Of a DNA stretch of 64,000 bases, positions 8,169-17,260 are shown piece by piece (within the stretch, counting starts at the first letter, position 1; the number at the start of each line of letters is the position of its first letter). The stretch lies in NCBI GenBank assembly GCA_913060665.1, contig CAJXUY010000004.1, positions 186,001 to 250,000 of the forward strand, written 5' to 3'. The notes beneath the pieces were generated by a model. The model worked only from the letters and a program-made list of their open reading frames with translations, had not been told where the DNA came from and did not search any database. The position numbers and the translations under genes were made by a program. Source of the DNA: an uncultured Oleiphilaceae bacterium. GTDB taxonomy: Bacteria > Pseudomonadota > Gammaproteobacteria > Pseudomonadales > Oleiphilaceae.

Positions 8169-8684
8169 CGTCAAGGCAGACAGGGAAACGGACACTACCA
8201 GGAAGGCATCTTCGTAGGGATACGAAGGGAAGCATGGAGCAGATGGAATCTGTCAGCTTAAGGGATCTAATTCAAGGACGCAGAGCATTGACGCTTTGTA
8301 AGTAACATCAGGATTGAGAGGGATAGGACGTTCAAGGACTGAACTAAAGGAATATGTGGATAACAGGATTTATCCAATCAGGAAGCAAGATCAGCCAAGG
8401 CAGGCAAGGATTTAAAGGACAACACGGACGTTACTTGTTAAGGATACCCAGGATTGGGACGGACGCCAGGGATTATAGGAAATTTAATAGGCACACCAAC
8501 GGAGTGGTGTTACTTTCAGGATGAAAGTGTAACCGAAAAGTGTTAATTCATTGGATGCGTTTGCACTCGGTTTTAAGGACATATAACAATCCAAATAAAA
8601 ACGGCGAAAGCCTTATCATGGAAGATTAAAATAGACCTGTTCCGACAATAAGGGTTCATCAATTTGGTGAACCCTTTTATTTTG
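8169..8684 (+). ncRNA. csrB: CsrB/RsmZ-type CsrA-sequestering small RNA
   Basis: A gene-free stretch with about 30 GGA triplets in about 450 nt, far above chance and mostly as AGGA or GGGA. Several sit in loops of short perfect hairpins: 8210-8227 (loop GGGA), 8240-8252 (GGA), 8330-8344 (AGGAC), 8357-8376 (CAGGAT), 8493-8510 (ACGGAG) and 8512-8528 (AGGAT). This is the CsrA/RsmA-binding architecture, and CAGGAAGGC and TTTCAGGATGAAAG resemble E. coli CsrB segments. The RNA ends in an intrinsic terminator. Upstream are UvrY-, IHF- and CRP-type sites. At about 515 nt it is longer than E. coli CsrB (about 370 nt) or RsmZ (about 120 nt). Start site is inferred from the -10; the 5' end could be off by some bases. 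No protein-coding frame is credible here. Confidence 0.88.
8650..8684 (+). terminator. Intrinsic terminator of the CsrB-like RNA
   Basis: Stem AAGGGTTCA (8650-8658) pairs with TGAACCCTT (8668-8676), followed by TTATTTTG. Confidence 0.85.
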
Positions 8685-8774
8685 TCTAGCATATAGTGTC
8701 TCAAACTTCTCCAGCCTACGATGTTATTTAGAATATGATTCTGTTACATCAGAACGAGCGATAAGACCTAACAT

Positions 8775-9437
8775 TTATACCTCCTCCCCCACCGCATGGT
8801 AAACCCTGACTTGATTAAACTCCTCGAACTCATTGAGGTCAGGCCAGGTTCTACAGGTAATCGTTTGCTTCAATTTATAAGCATCATCACCCAAATGTTT
8901 AACGCGCGAGTCTGCAAGAATAATCAGTGAAGCCGATTGTTTAAACCGTGCTAATAAAGGCATATTTTCTGGGTCATACAATACGTCTGCGGCGACAATC
9001 ACATCAATATCAGTCAAAGCCTTATCTAAATCAGCTGAAGTATCTATCGATACATTGTTAAGTGTCGCATTTGCTTTAGCCGCATCTAGTGCATCAAGGT
9101 CAATATCACAGGCAATAGCCCTCTTGGCTCCCGCTTTAGCGGCCGCAATAGCTACAATGGCTGACCCCGCGCCAAAATCCAGAACATTCTTACCTGCAAC
9201 CAACGCTGGATTCTGCAAAATATAACGAGCAAGCGCCTGCCCACTCGCCCAACAAAAAGACCAGTAAGCAGGTTCAGCCACGACCGCTTGCGCTTCATCA
9301 TGACTCAACGGGCCTTCTAGCACATCAGGGTTAAATAAATAAAGAGAGATCGCCTGGCAGCCCGCGGGCTGAGTAATCGACACATCACCTTTCGAGAGTG
9401 TTTTTTGAATGTTTTTGATTAGTTTATTTTTAGTCAT
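8775..9437 (-). CDS. Class I SAM-dependent methyltransferase (ETFB/METTL20-like)
   Basis: A 220-residue Rossmann methyltransferase with SAM motif I VLDFGAGSAIVAIAAAKAGA, acidic motif II ACDIDLDALDAAKAN, and motif IV DVIVAADVLYDPEN. The N-terminal AEPAYWSFCWASGQALARYI is typical of the lysine methyltransferases related to PrmA, Nnt1 and METTL20. The substrate cannot be told from sequence. It is a single gene on the minus strand, divergent from mnmH. Confidence 0.78.
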   Translation of the reverse strand: MTKNKLIKNIQKTLSKGDVSITQPAGCQAISLYLFNPDVLEGPLSHDEAQAVVAEPAYWSFCWASGQALARYILQNPALVAGKNVLDFGAGSAIVAIAAAKAGAKRAIACDIDLDALDAAKANATLNNVSIDTSADLDKALTDIDVIVAADVLYDPENMPLLARFKQSASLIILADSRVKHLGDDAYKLKQTITCRTWPDLNEFEEFNQVRVYHAVGEEV

Positions 9438-9612
9438 GGCTGAAACGGTGAATCTATATCCATTGGGGTGGTGATTTTTCAGGTTTAGTAGCCTTTAATT
9501 CAACTGCTGCCTAGGTTATCACCTCCATTTTCTTTATACTTCTTTTATACAGTACGTTTTTGAAATAAAGGTGTCTCATTTTATTTCTAACCCCTAAACA
9601 CAGTTTATAGCT

Positions 9613-10710
9613 ATGACTACTCGCCCTAATACAGACAACTATTTAGAACTGTTTCTAAATAACATTCCTATGATGGACGTTAGAGCGCCTATCGAGTATG
9701 AAAAAGGGGCCTTTCCTCACACGATCAACCACCCCTTAATGAACGATCAAGAACGCCATCTAGTCGGCATTCGTTATAAACAGAAAGGTCAAGATAGCGC
9801 TATCGAGTTAGGCAATGAGTTGGTGTGTGGTGACGTCAAAGCCCAACGTATTGAACAGTGGCTGGCGTTTACTCAAAAACACCCAGAAGGTTATCTCTAC
9901 TGTTTTCGTGGTGGGCTTCGTTCGCGCACCACGCAACAATGGATTAACGAAGCAGGCATAGAGTTTCCCTTAGTAACGGGTGGTTACAAGGCCATGCGCC
10001 GTTTCTTAATTGATGAACTGACCGTGTCTGCAGAAACAAAAAACTACCGTATCATTAGTGGCCGAACAGGCACCGGCAAAACACGTTTGTTAAAGCAGAC
10101 ACCCAATTTTGTTGACCTTGAGGGCCTAGCTAACCACCGAGGCTCCAGCTTTGGCAGACAGTTAACGGCTCAGCCAAGCCAAATTGACTTTGAAAACAGG
10201 CTATCAATAGAACTACTAAAAGCTCGACACCTTCGTAACGGCCCTGTTTATATAGAAGATGAAAGCCGTTTAATTGGCCGCAATGCCGTTCCTCAAGAGT
10301 TCAGAGATACCTCAACGGTCAGCGACATTATTGTGCTCGAAGCACCATTGGAAGAACGAATAGAGATAGTGCTGCAAGACTATGTAATCGATATGACTAA
10401 CGCCTACCAGCTTCACGCAGGTGAAGAAGACGGCTTCAATCTGTTTTCAGAATACCTGCTAAACAGTGTTTCACGTATCCAGAAGCGTCTCGGCGGTGAG
10501 CAAACCCAGTACCTTAAGACGTTAATGCACGCAGCACTTAAAGCACAGCAAGACAACGGTTCGCTAGCCCTTCATGAAGAATGGATTCAGATTCTACTAG
10601 CTAAGTACTACGACCCAATGTATGACTTTCAGCTAAGTAAAAAGGCTGAACGGATTATTTTTAGAGGCAACCAAAGCAGCATTCTTGAATGGATCGAACA
10701 AGGCCACTAA
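9613..10710 (+). CDS. mnmH: tRNA 2-selenouridine synthase (MnmH/SelU)
   Basis: Replaces sulfur of 2-thiouridine at tRNA wobble position 34 with selenium from selenophosphate, through a geranylated intermediate. The N-terminal rhodanese domain has its catalytic Cys in LYCFRGGLRS (Cys97, same number as E. coli). It is followed by a P-loop domain, GRTGTGKT at 150-157, and FVDLEGLANHRGSSFG. Length 365 aa is normal. It heads a same-strand cluster with a PhnD-like ABC importer and selD, which supplies its substrate, so the whole group looks dedicated to selenium. Confidence 0.95.
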   Translation: MTTRPNTDNYLELFLNNIPMMDVRAPIEYEKGAFPHTINHPLMNDQERHLVGIRYKQKGQDSAIELGNELVCGDVKAQRIEQWLAFTQKHPEGYLYCFRGGLRSRTTQQWINEAGIEFPLVTGGYKAMRRFLIDELTVSAETKNYRIISGRTGTGKTRLLKQTPNFVDLEGLANHRGSSFGRQLTAQPSQIDFENRLSIELLKARHLRNGPVYIEDESRLIGRNAVPQEFRDTSTVSDIIVLEAPLEERIEIVLQDYVIDMTNAYQLHAGEEDGFNLFSEYLLNSVSRIQKRLGGEQTQYLKTLMHAALKAQQDNGSLALHEEWIQILLAKYYDPMYDFQLSKKAERIIFRGNQSSILEWIEQGH

Positions 10711-10759
10711 AACAGAAAAACGCTGACAATAATTCTTAATAAGGAAATAACCCAAAACC

Positions 10760-11650
10760 ATGATCAATTTCACCCACGTTTTTTCATCATCACGTTTAGC
10801 TAAAACCCTAGCGACCATTCTAATGAGTGTTAGCATTGTTTCAGTATCGAATGCTGAGCCATTTGTGTTTACGGCAATCCCCGATCAGGATGAAACTCAG
10901 CTTAAGCAACGATTTGGTAAAGTCGCGACCTACCTGGAAAAGACGCTCAAAGTTGAAGTAAAATACGTTCCGGTTAAGTCTTATACGTCAGCCGTTACTG
11001 CGTTCAGGAACAATCAGGTTCAACTCGCATGGTTTGGTGGTTTGTCAGGCGTACAAGCAAGACGCTTGGTACCCGATTCAACAGCGATAGCCCAAGGGGT
11101 TGAAGACCAGTTCTTTAAATCTTATATTATTGCGAATCATACCACTCAGCTACAGCGCCAAGAAACGCTTTCTGACCAACTAGCTAATATGACCTTCACA
11201 TTTGGCTCAAAGGGTTCTACTTCAGGGCGCTTAATGCCTGAGTTTTATCTCCGCGAACACTTTAAACAATCTCCCGATAAGCTATTTAAAAGCGTAGGTT
11301 TCAGCGGAGATCATTCTCGCACTATCGCGCTGGTACAGTCAGGCGCTTATCAGTTAGGTGCAGTGAATTATAAAGTGTGGGACAAAGGTCTAGCCGATGG
11401 AAAAATCGACACATCTAAAGTATCCATTATATGGGAAACACCCGACTACCCTGATTACCAATGGACCATTCGTGGCGATGTTGATGCCAAGTGGGGGACA
11501 GGTTTTAGTCAGCAAGTAAAACAAGCATTACTTGATATTAAAGACCCGGAAATATTAAATGCATTTCCTCGTGAAGGGTTTGTTCCAGCAGCTAATAGCG
11601 ACTATCAACCTATACTCAATACCGCCAAAAGTATCGGAATTATCGACTAA
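10760..11650 (+). CDS. Periplasmic binding protein of putative selenium-oxyanion ABC importer
   Basis: A PhnD/PtxB-like (type 2 periplasmic) solute-binding protein, 296 aa, with a signal peptide of about 33 residues (hydrophobic TLATILMSVSIVSVSNA, then EPFVFTAIP). AIPDQDETQLKQRFGKVATYLEKTL, NNQVQLAWFGGLSGVQAR and FGSKGSTSGRLMPEFYL are family landmarks of the phosphonate/selenate branch. The assignment to selenate or another Se compound rests on its position between selU and selD, a context recognised for the NCBI family of putative selenate-binding proteins. Phosphonate or phosphite cannot be excluded from sequence alone. Confidence 0.8.
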   Translation: MINFTHVFSSSRLAKTLATILMSVSIVSVSNAEPFVFTAIPDQDETQLKQRFGKVATYLEKTLKVEVKYVPVKSYTSAVTAFRNNQVQLAWFGGLSGVQARRLVPDSTAIAQGVEDQFFKSYIIANHTTQLQRQETLSDQLANMTFTFGSKGSTSGRLMPEFYLREHFKQSPDKLFKSVGFSGDHSRTIALVQSGAYQLGAVNYKVWDKGLADGKIDTSKVSIIWETPDYPDYQWTIRGDVDAKWGTGFSQQVKQALLDIKDPEILNAFPREGFVPAANSDYQPILNTAKSIGIID

Positions 11651-12391
11651 GTGATACAGCCTCACAGTGCGCCTTCAGAGACCACCACGGCGATGCCAAT
11701 AGAACCAAAACCGGCATCGCCCATCTCGTTTAAACAGCCTCTATTTCAGCTGGAATCCCAGTCGATTGGCTGGGATAGTAAGCCCGTATTTGAAAATCTA
11801 GACCTCACCATAGAGAAAGGCGAGAAGGTAGCGATTGTAGGAAAAAGCGGCGCCGGCAAATCAACGCTGGTGCGTACGCTTTACCAACAGCAATCCAAGA
11901 CAGCAGCATACTGCGGTCAAGAGTACGGGCTAGTGCCTTCACTATCTGTTTTTCATAATATCTATATGGGCCAGCTAGATAAGCATCATTTTGCTTATAA
12001 CCTCGTTAATTTACTACGCCCCTTTAAGGCACAAGTCGATAAAATAAGCCCATTAGCAGAGAGACTTGGTCTGCAAGAGAGCCTATTTCAATCAGCAGAC
12101 AGACTATCCGGCGGGCAGCAGCAGCGTGTTGCCGTAGCGCGAACGCTACTTCAAAACAAGTCCACTTTCATCGGCGACGAACCAATATCATCGGTTGATG
12201 AAGTTCAATCTGAGCAAATATTGGAGCTAATTACTAGCCGCCATAACACGGTCATCCTGACTCTACACAATGTCGATCTTGCGCTGCGCTTTTGTAACCG
12301 AATAGTGGGCATTCGTAATGGTAAAATTGAACTTGATAGCAGTACAAAAAACCTCTCGGCCTCTCAGCTAAGATCTCTCTACCAAGACTGA
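11651..12391 (+). CDS. ATPase of putative selenium-oxyanion ABC importer
   Basis: ABC ATPase of 246 residues with Walker A GKSGAGKST, a shortened region to the Q-loop (YCGQEYGLVPSLSVFHNIYMGQ, PhnC-like), signature LSGGQQQR, a less common Walker B (FIGDEPISSVD) and switch His in LTLHNVD. The GTG start directly follows the TAA of the upstream gene, so the two are translationally linked; an ATG at 11693 is an alternative. The proline-rich N-terminal 25 residues are unlikely to be structured. Confidence 0.82.
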   Translation: MIQPHSAPSETTTAMPIEPKPASPISFKQPLFQLESQSIGWDSKPVFENLDLTIEKGEKVAIVGKSGAGKSTLVRTLYQQQSKTAAYCGQEYGLVPSLSVFHNIYMGQLDKHHFAYNLVNLLRPFKAQVDKISPLAERLGLQESLFQSADRLSGGQQQRVAVARTLLQNKSTFIGDEPISSVDEVQSEQILELITSRHNTVILTLHNVDLALRFCNRIVGIRNGKIELDSSTKNLSASQLRSLYQD

Positions 12392-12401
12392 GACGACAAA
12401 C

Positions 12402-13940
12402 GTGCCCCCAGTACCATTACTCAAACCAGATTCATTTTCACGCTTTCAATCAACGGGTGTGCAAAAGCTATCGCTTAGCTTGCTGCTAGTCGCTATAGCC
12501 TGCCTATTGCTAGCTGACACCAGCATTAATACATCAGAACCCTGGCAAGAGATCAGTCGTATCGGGTTAGGAATGTTGACGCCAACAATATTGTCGGCGC
12601 CCGAACTATTCTCAAGCCTAGCGACAACACTAGCATTTGCACTGTTAGGTGTCTCGGTATCCGCGCTATTAGGTATGCTGCTGGCACACCTTTTCGAGTG
12701 GCGGGTTGTCAGAGTTGTATCTGCCTTTATTCGCTCTATTCACGAGTTGTTCTGGGCACTCCTGTTTTTACAAGTGTTTGGTTTAAGTACTCTGACAGGA
12801 CTATTGGCCATTATCATTCCTTACACCGGTATATTTGCCAAAGTGTATGCTGAAACCCTTGAAGAGAGCGACCAGACTGCCTACCAACTACTACCGCCAC
12901 AAACTGGTCGTTGGTCTTCGCATTTATACGCTCGCTTGATGACGGCGCTTCCCCAATTGATTCACTACACTCAGTATCGCCTTGAGTGCGGTATTCGCAG
13001 CAGTTCAGTACTTGGTTTTATAGGCCTTCCAACACTAGGCTTTCACCTCGAATCATACTTTAAGCAAGGCTATTACTCAGAAGCCGCCGGTGTACTTTAT
13101 CTATTTATTGCGGTGGTCGCACTGATGCGGTTTTGGGCCAAAAGGCGCTTTATTATGCCGCTGCTCATTATGTCTATTCTGTGGCTACCATTTCAAACAG
13201 TGGTTAACACAGACCTAATTCTCCGTTTTTTTGGCCATGATATTTTACCGTCCCCCTTACGGCAATACGGTTTATCAAGTATCGAAGGGTGGCAACAGAC
13301 GCTTAGCTGGTCAATTACCTTATGGAACGAGCAAGCACTTATTGGTAGTTGGAACACGCTAATCCTCACCCAAATAGCCTTGGTCGGTAGTGGCATTACA
13401 GCATTGCTTCTATACCCTCTTATTTCACCATTATTTTTTACCCGTAAAAAGCGAGTCGCTGGACACCTATTTTTAGTGATTCTGCGATCAATTCCTGAGC
13501 TAATTCTGGCATTTATCATTCTACTCATCACAGGCCCTTCAATGATTCCGGCCATCTTTGCCTTGAGCTGGCATAATGGCGCCATCATTGCCCACCTAAT
13601 AGGTCGGTATACCGAGATTATAAAGCTGCGCGTTGATAGTCCAAAGGGTGGTAACTTGTATGTTTATGAAGTCACCCCTAGAATTTACAAACCGTTTCTC
13701 GCTTTTCTATTCTATCGATGGGAAGTTATTTTGAGAGAGAGCGCCATTTTGGGTATTCTCGGGCTTCATACACTCGGCTTCTTCATTGACTCAGCATTTG
13801 AGGAACTTCGCTTTGATAGAGCCTTGTTTTTGATTTTGATCACGGCACTGCTTAATATTTTGGTAGACTCTATATCTCGAACTATCAGGCATAGGCTTCG
13901 TCTATCGACCAATCCAAATGTTCAATCACGAGAAATCTGA
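12402..13940 (+). CDS. Double-length permease of putative selenium-oxyanion ABC importer
   Basis: Inner-membrane permease of 512 residues made of two PhnE-like halves (about 60-250 and 310-505). Each half has a set of hydrophobic helices and an EAA-type coupling loop (first half near RSSSVLGFIGLPTLGFHLE, second near RESAILGILGLHTLGFFID). A single polypeptide thus replaces a permease dimer. GTG start 10 bp after the ATPase stop. Cognate substrate inferred as for the binding protein. Confidence 0.82.
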   Translation: MPPVPLLKPDSFSRFQSTGVQKLSLSLLLVAIACLLLADTSINTSEPWQEISRIGLGMLTPTILSAPELFSSLATTLAFALLGVSVSALLGMLLAHLFEWRVVRVVSAFIRSIHELFWALLFLQVFGLSTLTGLLAIIIPYTGIFAKVYAETLEESDQTAYQLLPPQTGRWSSHLYARLMTALPQLIHYTQYRLECGIRSSSVLGFIGLPTLGFHLESYFKQGYYSEAAGVLYLFIAVVALMRFWAKRRFIMPLLIMSILWLPFQTVVNTDLILRFFGHDILPSPLRQYGLSSIEGWQQTLSWSITLWNEQALIGSWNTLILTQIALVGSGITALLLYPLISPLFFTRKKRVAGHLFLVILRSIPELILAFIILLITGPSMIPAIFALSWHNGAIIAHLIGRYTEIIKLRVDSPKGGNLYVYEVTPRIYKPFLAFLFYRWEVILRESAILGILGLHTLGFFIDSAFEELRFDRALFLILITALLNILVDSISRTIRHRLRLSTNPNVQSREI

Positions 13941-13994
13941 CCCCGTCATGAACCCAGCAATATCAAAGCATCATTATTTAATAGAAGCACTTAC

Positions 13995-16298
13995 ATGATG
14001 ACCGCCGCGCCCATTTCACGTGATGTCGTTTTCGTTGGCGGGGGGCATGCTCATGCCATAGCGCTCAAGATGCTGGCGATGAAGTCTTTGCCTGGCGTTC
14101 GGTTAACGCTAATATCAAGTCAAGTGCAAACACCTTATTCAGGTATGCTGCCGGGGTTAATTGCGGGTCATTATCACTATGATCAAACACATATCGATTT
14201 GGGCAGACTATGTAGAGCATGTGGGGTCCGCTTTATAGAAGATACTGTCATTGGGCTTAATACAGACACGCAAACCATCAGCTGTAAAAACCACCCCCCG
14301 TTTAACTACGACATACTCTCTATCGATATAGGCTCGACACCTGATAAATCATCGGTCAAAGGAGCAGACGAAAATACCCTAAGTGTAAAGCCTGTTCCTG
14401 AGTTCTTGAACTACTGGCGAGGTTTACAACAACGCCTACTAGATGACAATAAAACGCTGCAACACCGCGACCCAAAAGCCTCACCAATACGTATCGGCAC
14501 TGTCGGGGGAGGCGCTAGTGCCGTAGAAGTATTATTGGCCATGCAGCACCACCTTAAAAGCCTCTCTGAACCTAATTCTAAGCAATCTCGCGACATCGAA
14601 TATCACATTGTGTCGGGTGCTGACCACATACTCCCCAGCCATAACTCAAAAGTACGCCAGCTATATACGGCGTTGCTTAAAAAAAGAGATATTGTGGTTC
14701 ATGATAATTTTAGGGTGTCTCACATTGAGCATTCTGAGGATGCTAATGCCCCAATACGAAAGCAGCTACTCTCAGAGGATGGTCGAGTGGTGGAGTTAGA
14801 CGAAATTATTTGGACGACGGCTGCAACCCCCTCCAACTGGCCGGCAAAAGCAGGGCTATCTTGCAGTAGCCAAGGGTTTATTACCGTTAACGACTCACTT
14901 CAGACACTCTCACACACCAATATTTTTGCCAGCGGCGATATTGCCGATATGGTCAACCACCCGCGTCCAAAAGCGGGGGTATTTGCAGTCAGGCAAGGGA
15001 AACCTCTGGCAGATAATATTTTTCTATTACTACAAAATAAATCACCAAAACCTTTTAAGCCTCAAACGAAATTTCTTAGCCTGGTGAGTACAGGGGATAA
15101 ATTTGCGGTCGCATCCAGAGGTCAATGGGCCTTTTCTGGATCATGGGTGTGGCGCTGGAAAGACTATATTGACCAAAAATTCATGCGTCAGCTCGATGAT
15201 TTCAGAATGCCTAGCGGCAAATCAAACCGTTCAGATATTCACGATATTTCAGGAGAAATAGAGTCAACACCTATGAGGTGTGGCGGTTGTGGTGCTAAAG
15301 TAGGGCAACCCACGTTGCAACGAGTGATTAACCAGCTCACGACGCCACTCAACAATGATATTCAAGTTGGGCTTGACGCCCCCGACGATGCAGCCGTATT
15401 AAGCGTGCCAGCAGGAAAATACCTCATACAATCTGTCGATGCATTTAGAAGTATGATCGACGACGACTACCTCTTTGGCCAAATAGCAGCCAACCATGCA
15501 CTTGGAGACGTCTTTTCAATGGGGGCGGCACCTCATTCAGCCCAAGCAATTGTCACCCTGCCCTTTGCAAAAGAGTCCAAAGTAGAGCAACAACTTTTGC
15601 ATATTATGGAGGGCGCAACCAAGATCTTTAACCAGTGTGGCATGACACTAGTAGGTGGTCACACGGCAGAGGGCGCGGAGCTATCACTAGGGTTTGTCGT
15701 GAACGGGTTAGCAGACCCTGGCACACTATTACGAAAATCAGGCTTAGCGGTTGGCGATAAAATCATCTTAACCAAACCTCTGGGGACCGGTGCACTATTT
15801 GCTGCCGATATGCGGGCAGAAGCTCATGGTCAATGGATCAAACACGCGACAAGATCAATGACCATGCTCAACCAGCTTGCAGCAGAGTGCCTAATTAAAC
15901 ACGACGCTAAAGCCTGCACTGATGTCACGGGTTTTGGTTTAGTCGGTCACCTTGTAGAAATGCTGAGGGCCTCAAACGTAAGCGCTACACTAGCACTTAA
16001 TGAACTTCCCTTACTAGAAGGGGTATCTGAATGTTTCAAAGCCGGTATCGTTAGCACACTGCAACCACAAAACGAAAAAATACGCCATGTGATTAGCAAC
16101 TACGACCAGTTTACTGACCTACCTGACACCGCGATACTATTTGACCCGCAGACAGCAGGTGGGTTAATAGCTGGCGTTCCTGCGCGAAATGCAGACGCCT
16201 GTATTGAAGCGCTAGCCTCTGCCGGCTACATCCATGCCAGCATTGTGGGTGAAGTCACTAAAGAAAATAAAGGCAGCAAACAAATTACCCTAATCTAG
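13995..16298 (+). CDS. selD: SelD selenophosphate synthase fused to N-terminal NDH-like flavoprotein domain
   Basis: 767 residues in two parts. Residues 1 to about 400 are an FAD/NAD(P)-binding oxidoreductase like NDH-2 or sulfide:quinone reductase (VVFVGGGHAHAIALKML, IGTVGGGASAVEVLLAM, TNIFASGDIAD). From Met427 follows selenophosphate synthase, which makes selenophosphate from selenide and ATP. The catalytic position is Cys432 in CGGCGAK (not Sec), with Lys435. DAPDDAAVL, LVGGHTAEGAE and DVTGFGLVGHL are ATP and metal-binding motifs. The flavoprotein half may deliver or reduce the selenium donor, which is inference. It closes the selU-ABC-selD cluster. Confidence 0.93.
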   Translation: MMTAAPISRDVVFVGGGHAHAIALKMLAMKSLPGVRLTLISSQVQTPYSGMLPGLIAGHYHYDQTHIDLGRLCRACGVRFIEDTVIGLNTDTQTISCKNHPPFNYDILSIDIGSTPDKSSVKGADENTLSVKPVPEFLNYWRGLQQRLLDDNKTLQHRDPKASPIRIGTVGGGASAVEVLLAMQHHLKSLSEPNSKQSRDIEYHIVSGADHILPSHNSKVRQLYTALLKKRDIVVHDNFRVSHIEHSEDANAPIRKQLLSEDGRVVELDEIIWTTAATPSNWPAKAGLSCSSQGFITVNDSLQTLSHTNIFASGDIADMVNHPRPKAGVFAVRQGKPLADNIFLLLQNKSPKPFKPQTKFLSLVSTGDKFAVASRGQWAFSGSWVWRWKDYIDQKFMRQLDDFRMPSGKSNRSDIHDISGEIESTPMRCGGCGAKVGQPTLQRVINQLTTPLNNDIQVGLDAPDDAAVLSVPAGKYLIQSVDAFRSMIDDDYLFGQIAANHALGDVFSMGAAPHSAQAIVTLPFAKESKVEQQLLHIMEGATKIFNQCGMTLVGGHTAEGAELSLGFVVNGLADPGTLLRKSGLAVGDKIILTKPLGTGALFAADMRAEAHGQWIKHATRSMTMLNQLAAECLIKHDAKACTDVTGFGLVGHLVEMLRASNVSATLALNELPLLEGVSECFKAGIVSTLQPQNEKIRHVISNYDQFTDLPDTAILFDPQTAGGLIAGVPARNADACIEALASAGYIHASIVGEVTKENKGSKQITLI

Positions 16299-16423
16299 CC
16301 TTTTCTAATCAGAGACCAACATTATTTTTCTTGAAAAGTTATTAGTTACTGTCCCTATTTATACTTTTTGTTTTAATATAGCTATTACAAAAACCGTACC
16401 CCCCAAAAAAATGGAGAAAATGA

Positions 16424-17260
16424 ATGGATGACCTTTTCGGAAATTCAGATCAGGCACAAGAAATAGTTCAGACATTGTGGACGCTATGCCTAACATACGC
16501 CCCTAAATTACTACTTGCACTTATAACGCTTATTGTGGGCCTTTGGCTAATTAATAAAGTCGTTAAGGTGACCCTTAGCAAAATGGAAAGCAACATAGAC
16601 CCCACACTGCATAAGTTTATTGCCAGCTTGGTATCAGTGGGCTTAAAAGGCCTTCTTCTTATCTCGGTTGCGTCAATGGTCGGTATTGCAACCACCTCAT
16701 TTATTGCAGTGCTAGGTGCCGCTGGTCTGGCCATCGGTCTTGCTCTACAGGGCAGTTTGTCCAACTTTGCGGGGGGAGTACTAATACTCATATTCAAACC
16801 GTTCAAAGTAGGTGACCTGATTGAAGGTGGTGGTCATCTTGGTGTGGTAAGGGAAATCCAGATTTTTAATACCGTATTAACGACTACAGACAACCGTCGC
16901 GTTATCATTCCTAATGGTGTTCTATCAAATAACAGTCTTATTAATGTTAATGTTGAGCCAACACGTCGAGTCGATTTCGTATTCGGCATTGGCTACGGGG
17001 ATGACATCAAAAAAACCAAAGAGATACTACAACGTATTGCTGATAACGATAGCCGCGTACTTAAAGACCCTGCGTCGACGATTGTCGTGTCAGAACTAGC
17101 GGATAGCTCAGTTAACTTTATCGTTCGTTTATGGGTTGACACCGCAGACTATTGGGATGTCTATTTTGATACTCATGAAGCCGTTAAAGTGGCATTTGAT
17201 GCGGAAGGTATTTCTATTCCATTCCCACAACAAGACGTACATATGCATCAGGTAGCTTAA
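16424..17260 (+). CDS. mscS: Small-conductance mechanosensitive channel MscS
   Basis: Osmotic safety-valve channel of the inner membrane, 278 aa versus 286 in E. coli. Three TM helices lie in residues 1-115. The pore-lining TM3 shows the Gly/Ala packing pattern AAGLAIGLALQGSLSNFAGGVLIL, then the beta domain (FKVGDLIEGGGHLGVVREIQIF, RRVIIPNGVLSNNSLIN) and the C-terminal alpha/beta domain. RBS GGAG at 16413-16416 fits the ATG at 16424. Stands alone as a transcription unit. Confidence 0.95.
   Translation: MDDLFGNSDQAQEIVQTLWTLCLTYAPKLLLALITLIVGLWLINKVVKVTLSKMESNIDPTLHKFIASLVSVGLKGLLLISVASMVGIATTSFIAVLGAAGLAIGLALQGSLSNFAGGVLILIFKPFKVGDLIEGGGHLGVVREIQIFNTVLTTTDNRRVIIPNGVLSNNSLINVNVEPTRRVDFVFGIGYGDDIKKTKEILQRIADNDSRVLKDPASTIVVSELADSSVNFIVRLWVDTADYWDVYFDTHEAVKVAFDAEGISIPFPQQDVHMHQVA

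Noticed and set aside
7884-8195. 103-codon minus-strand frame over the sRNA control region
   Set aside because: No recognisable protein features, no RBS, and it runs across the regulatory sites into vanZ.
15273-15300. Selenocysteine in SelD
   Set aside because: The catalytic position is TGT (Cys432) and there is no in-frame TGA.
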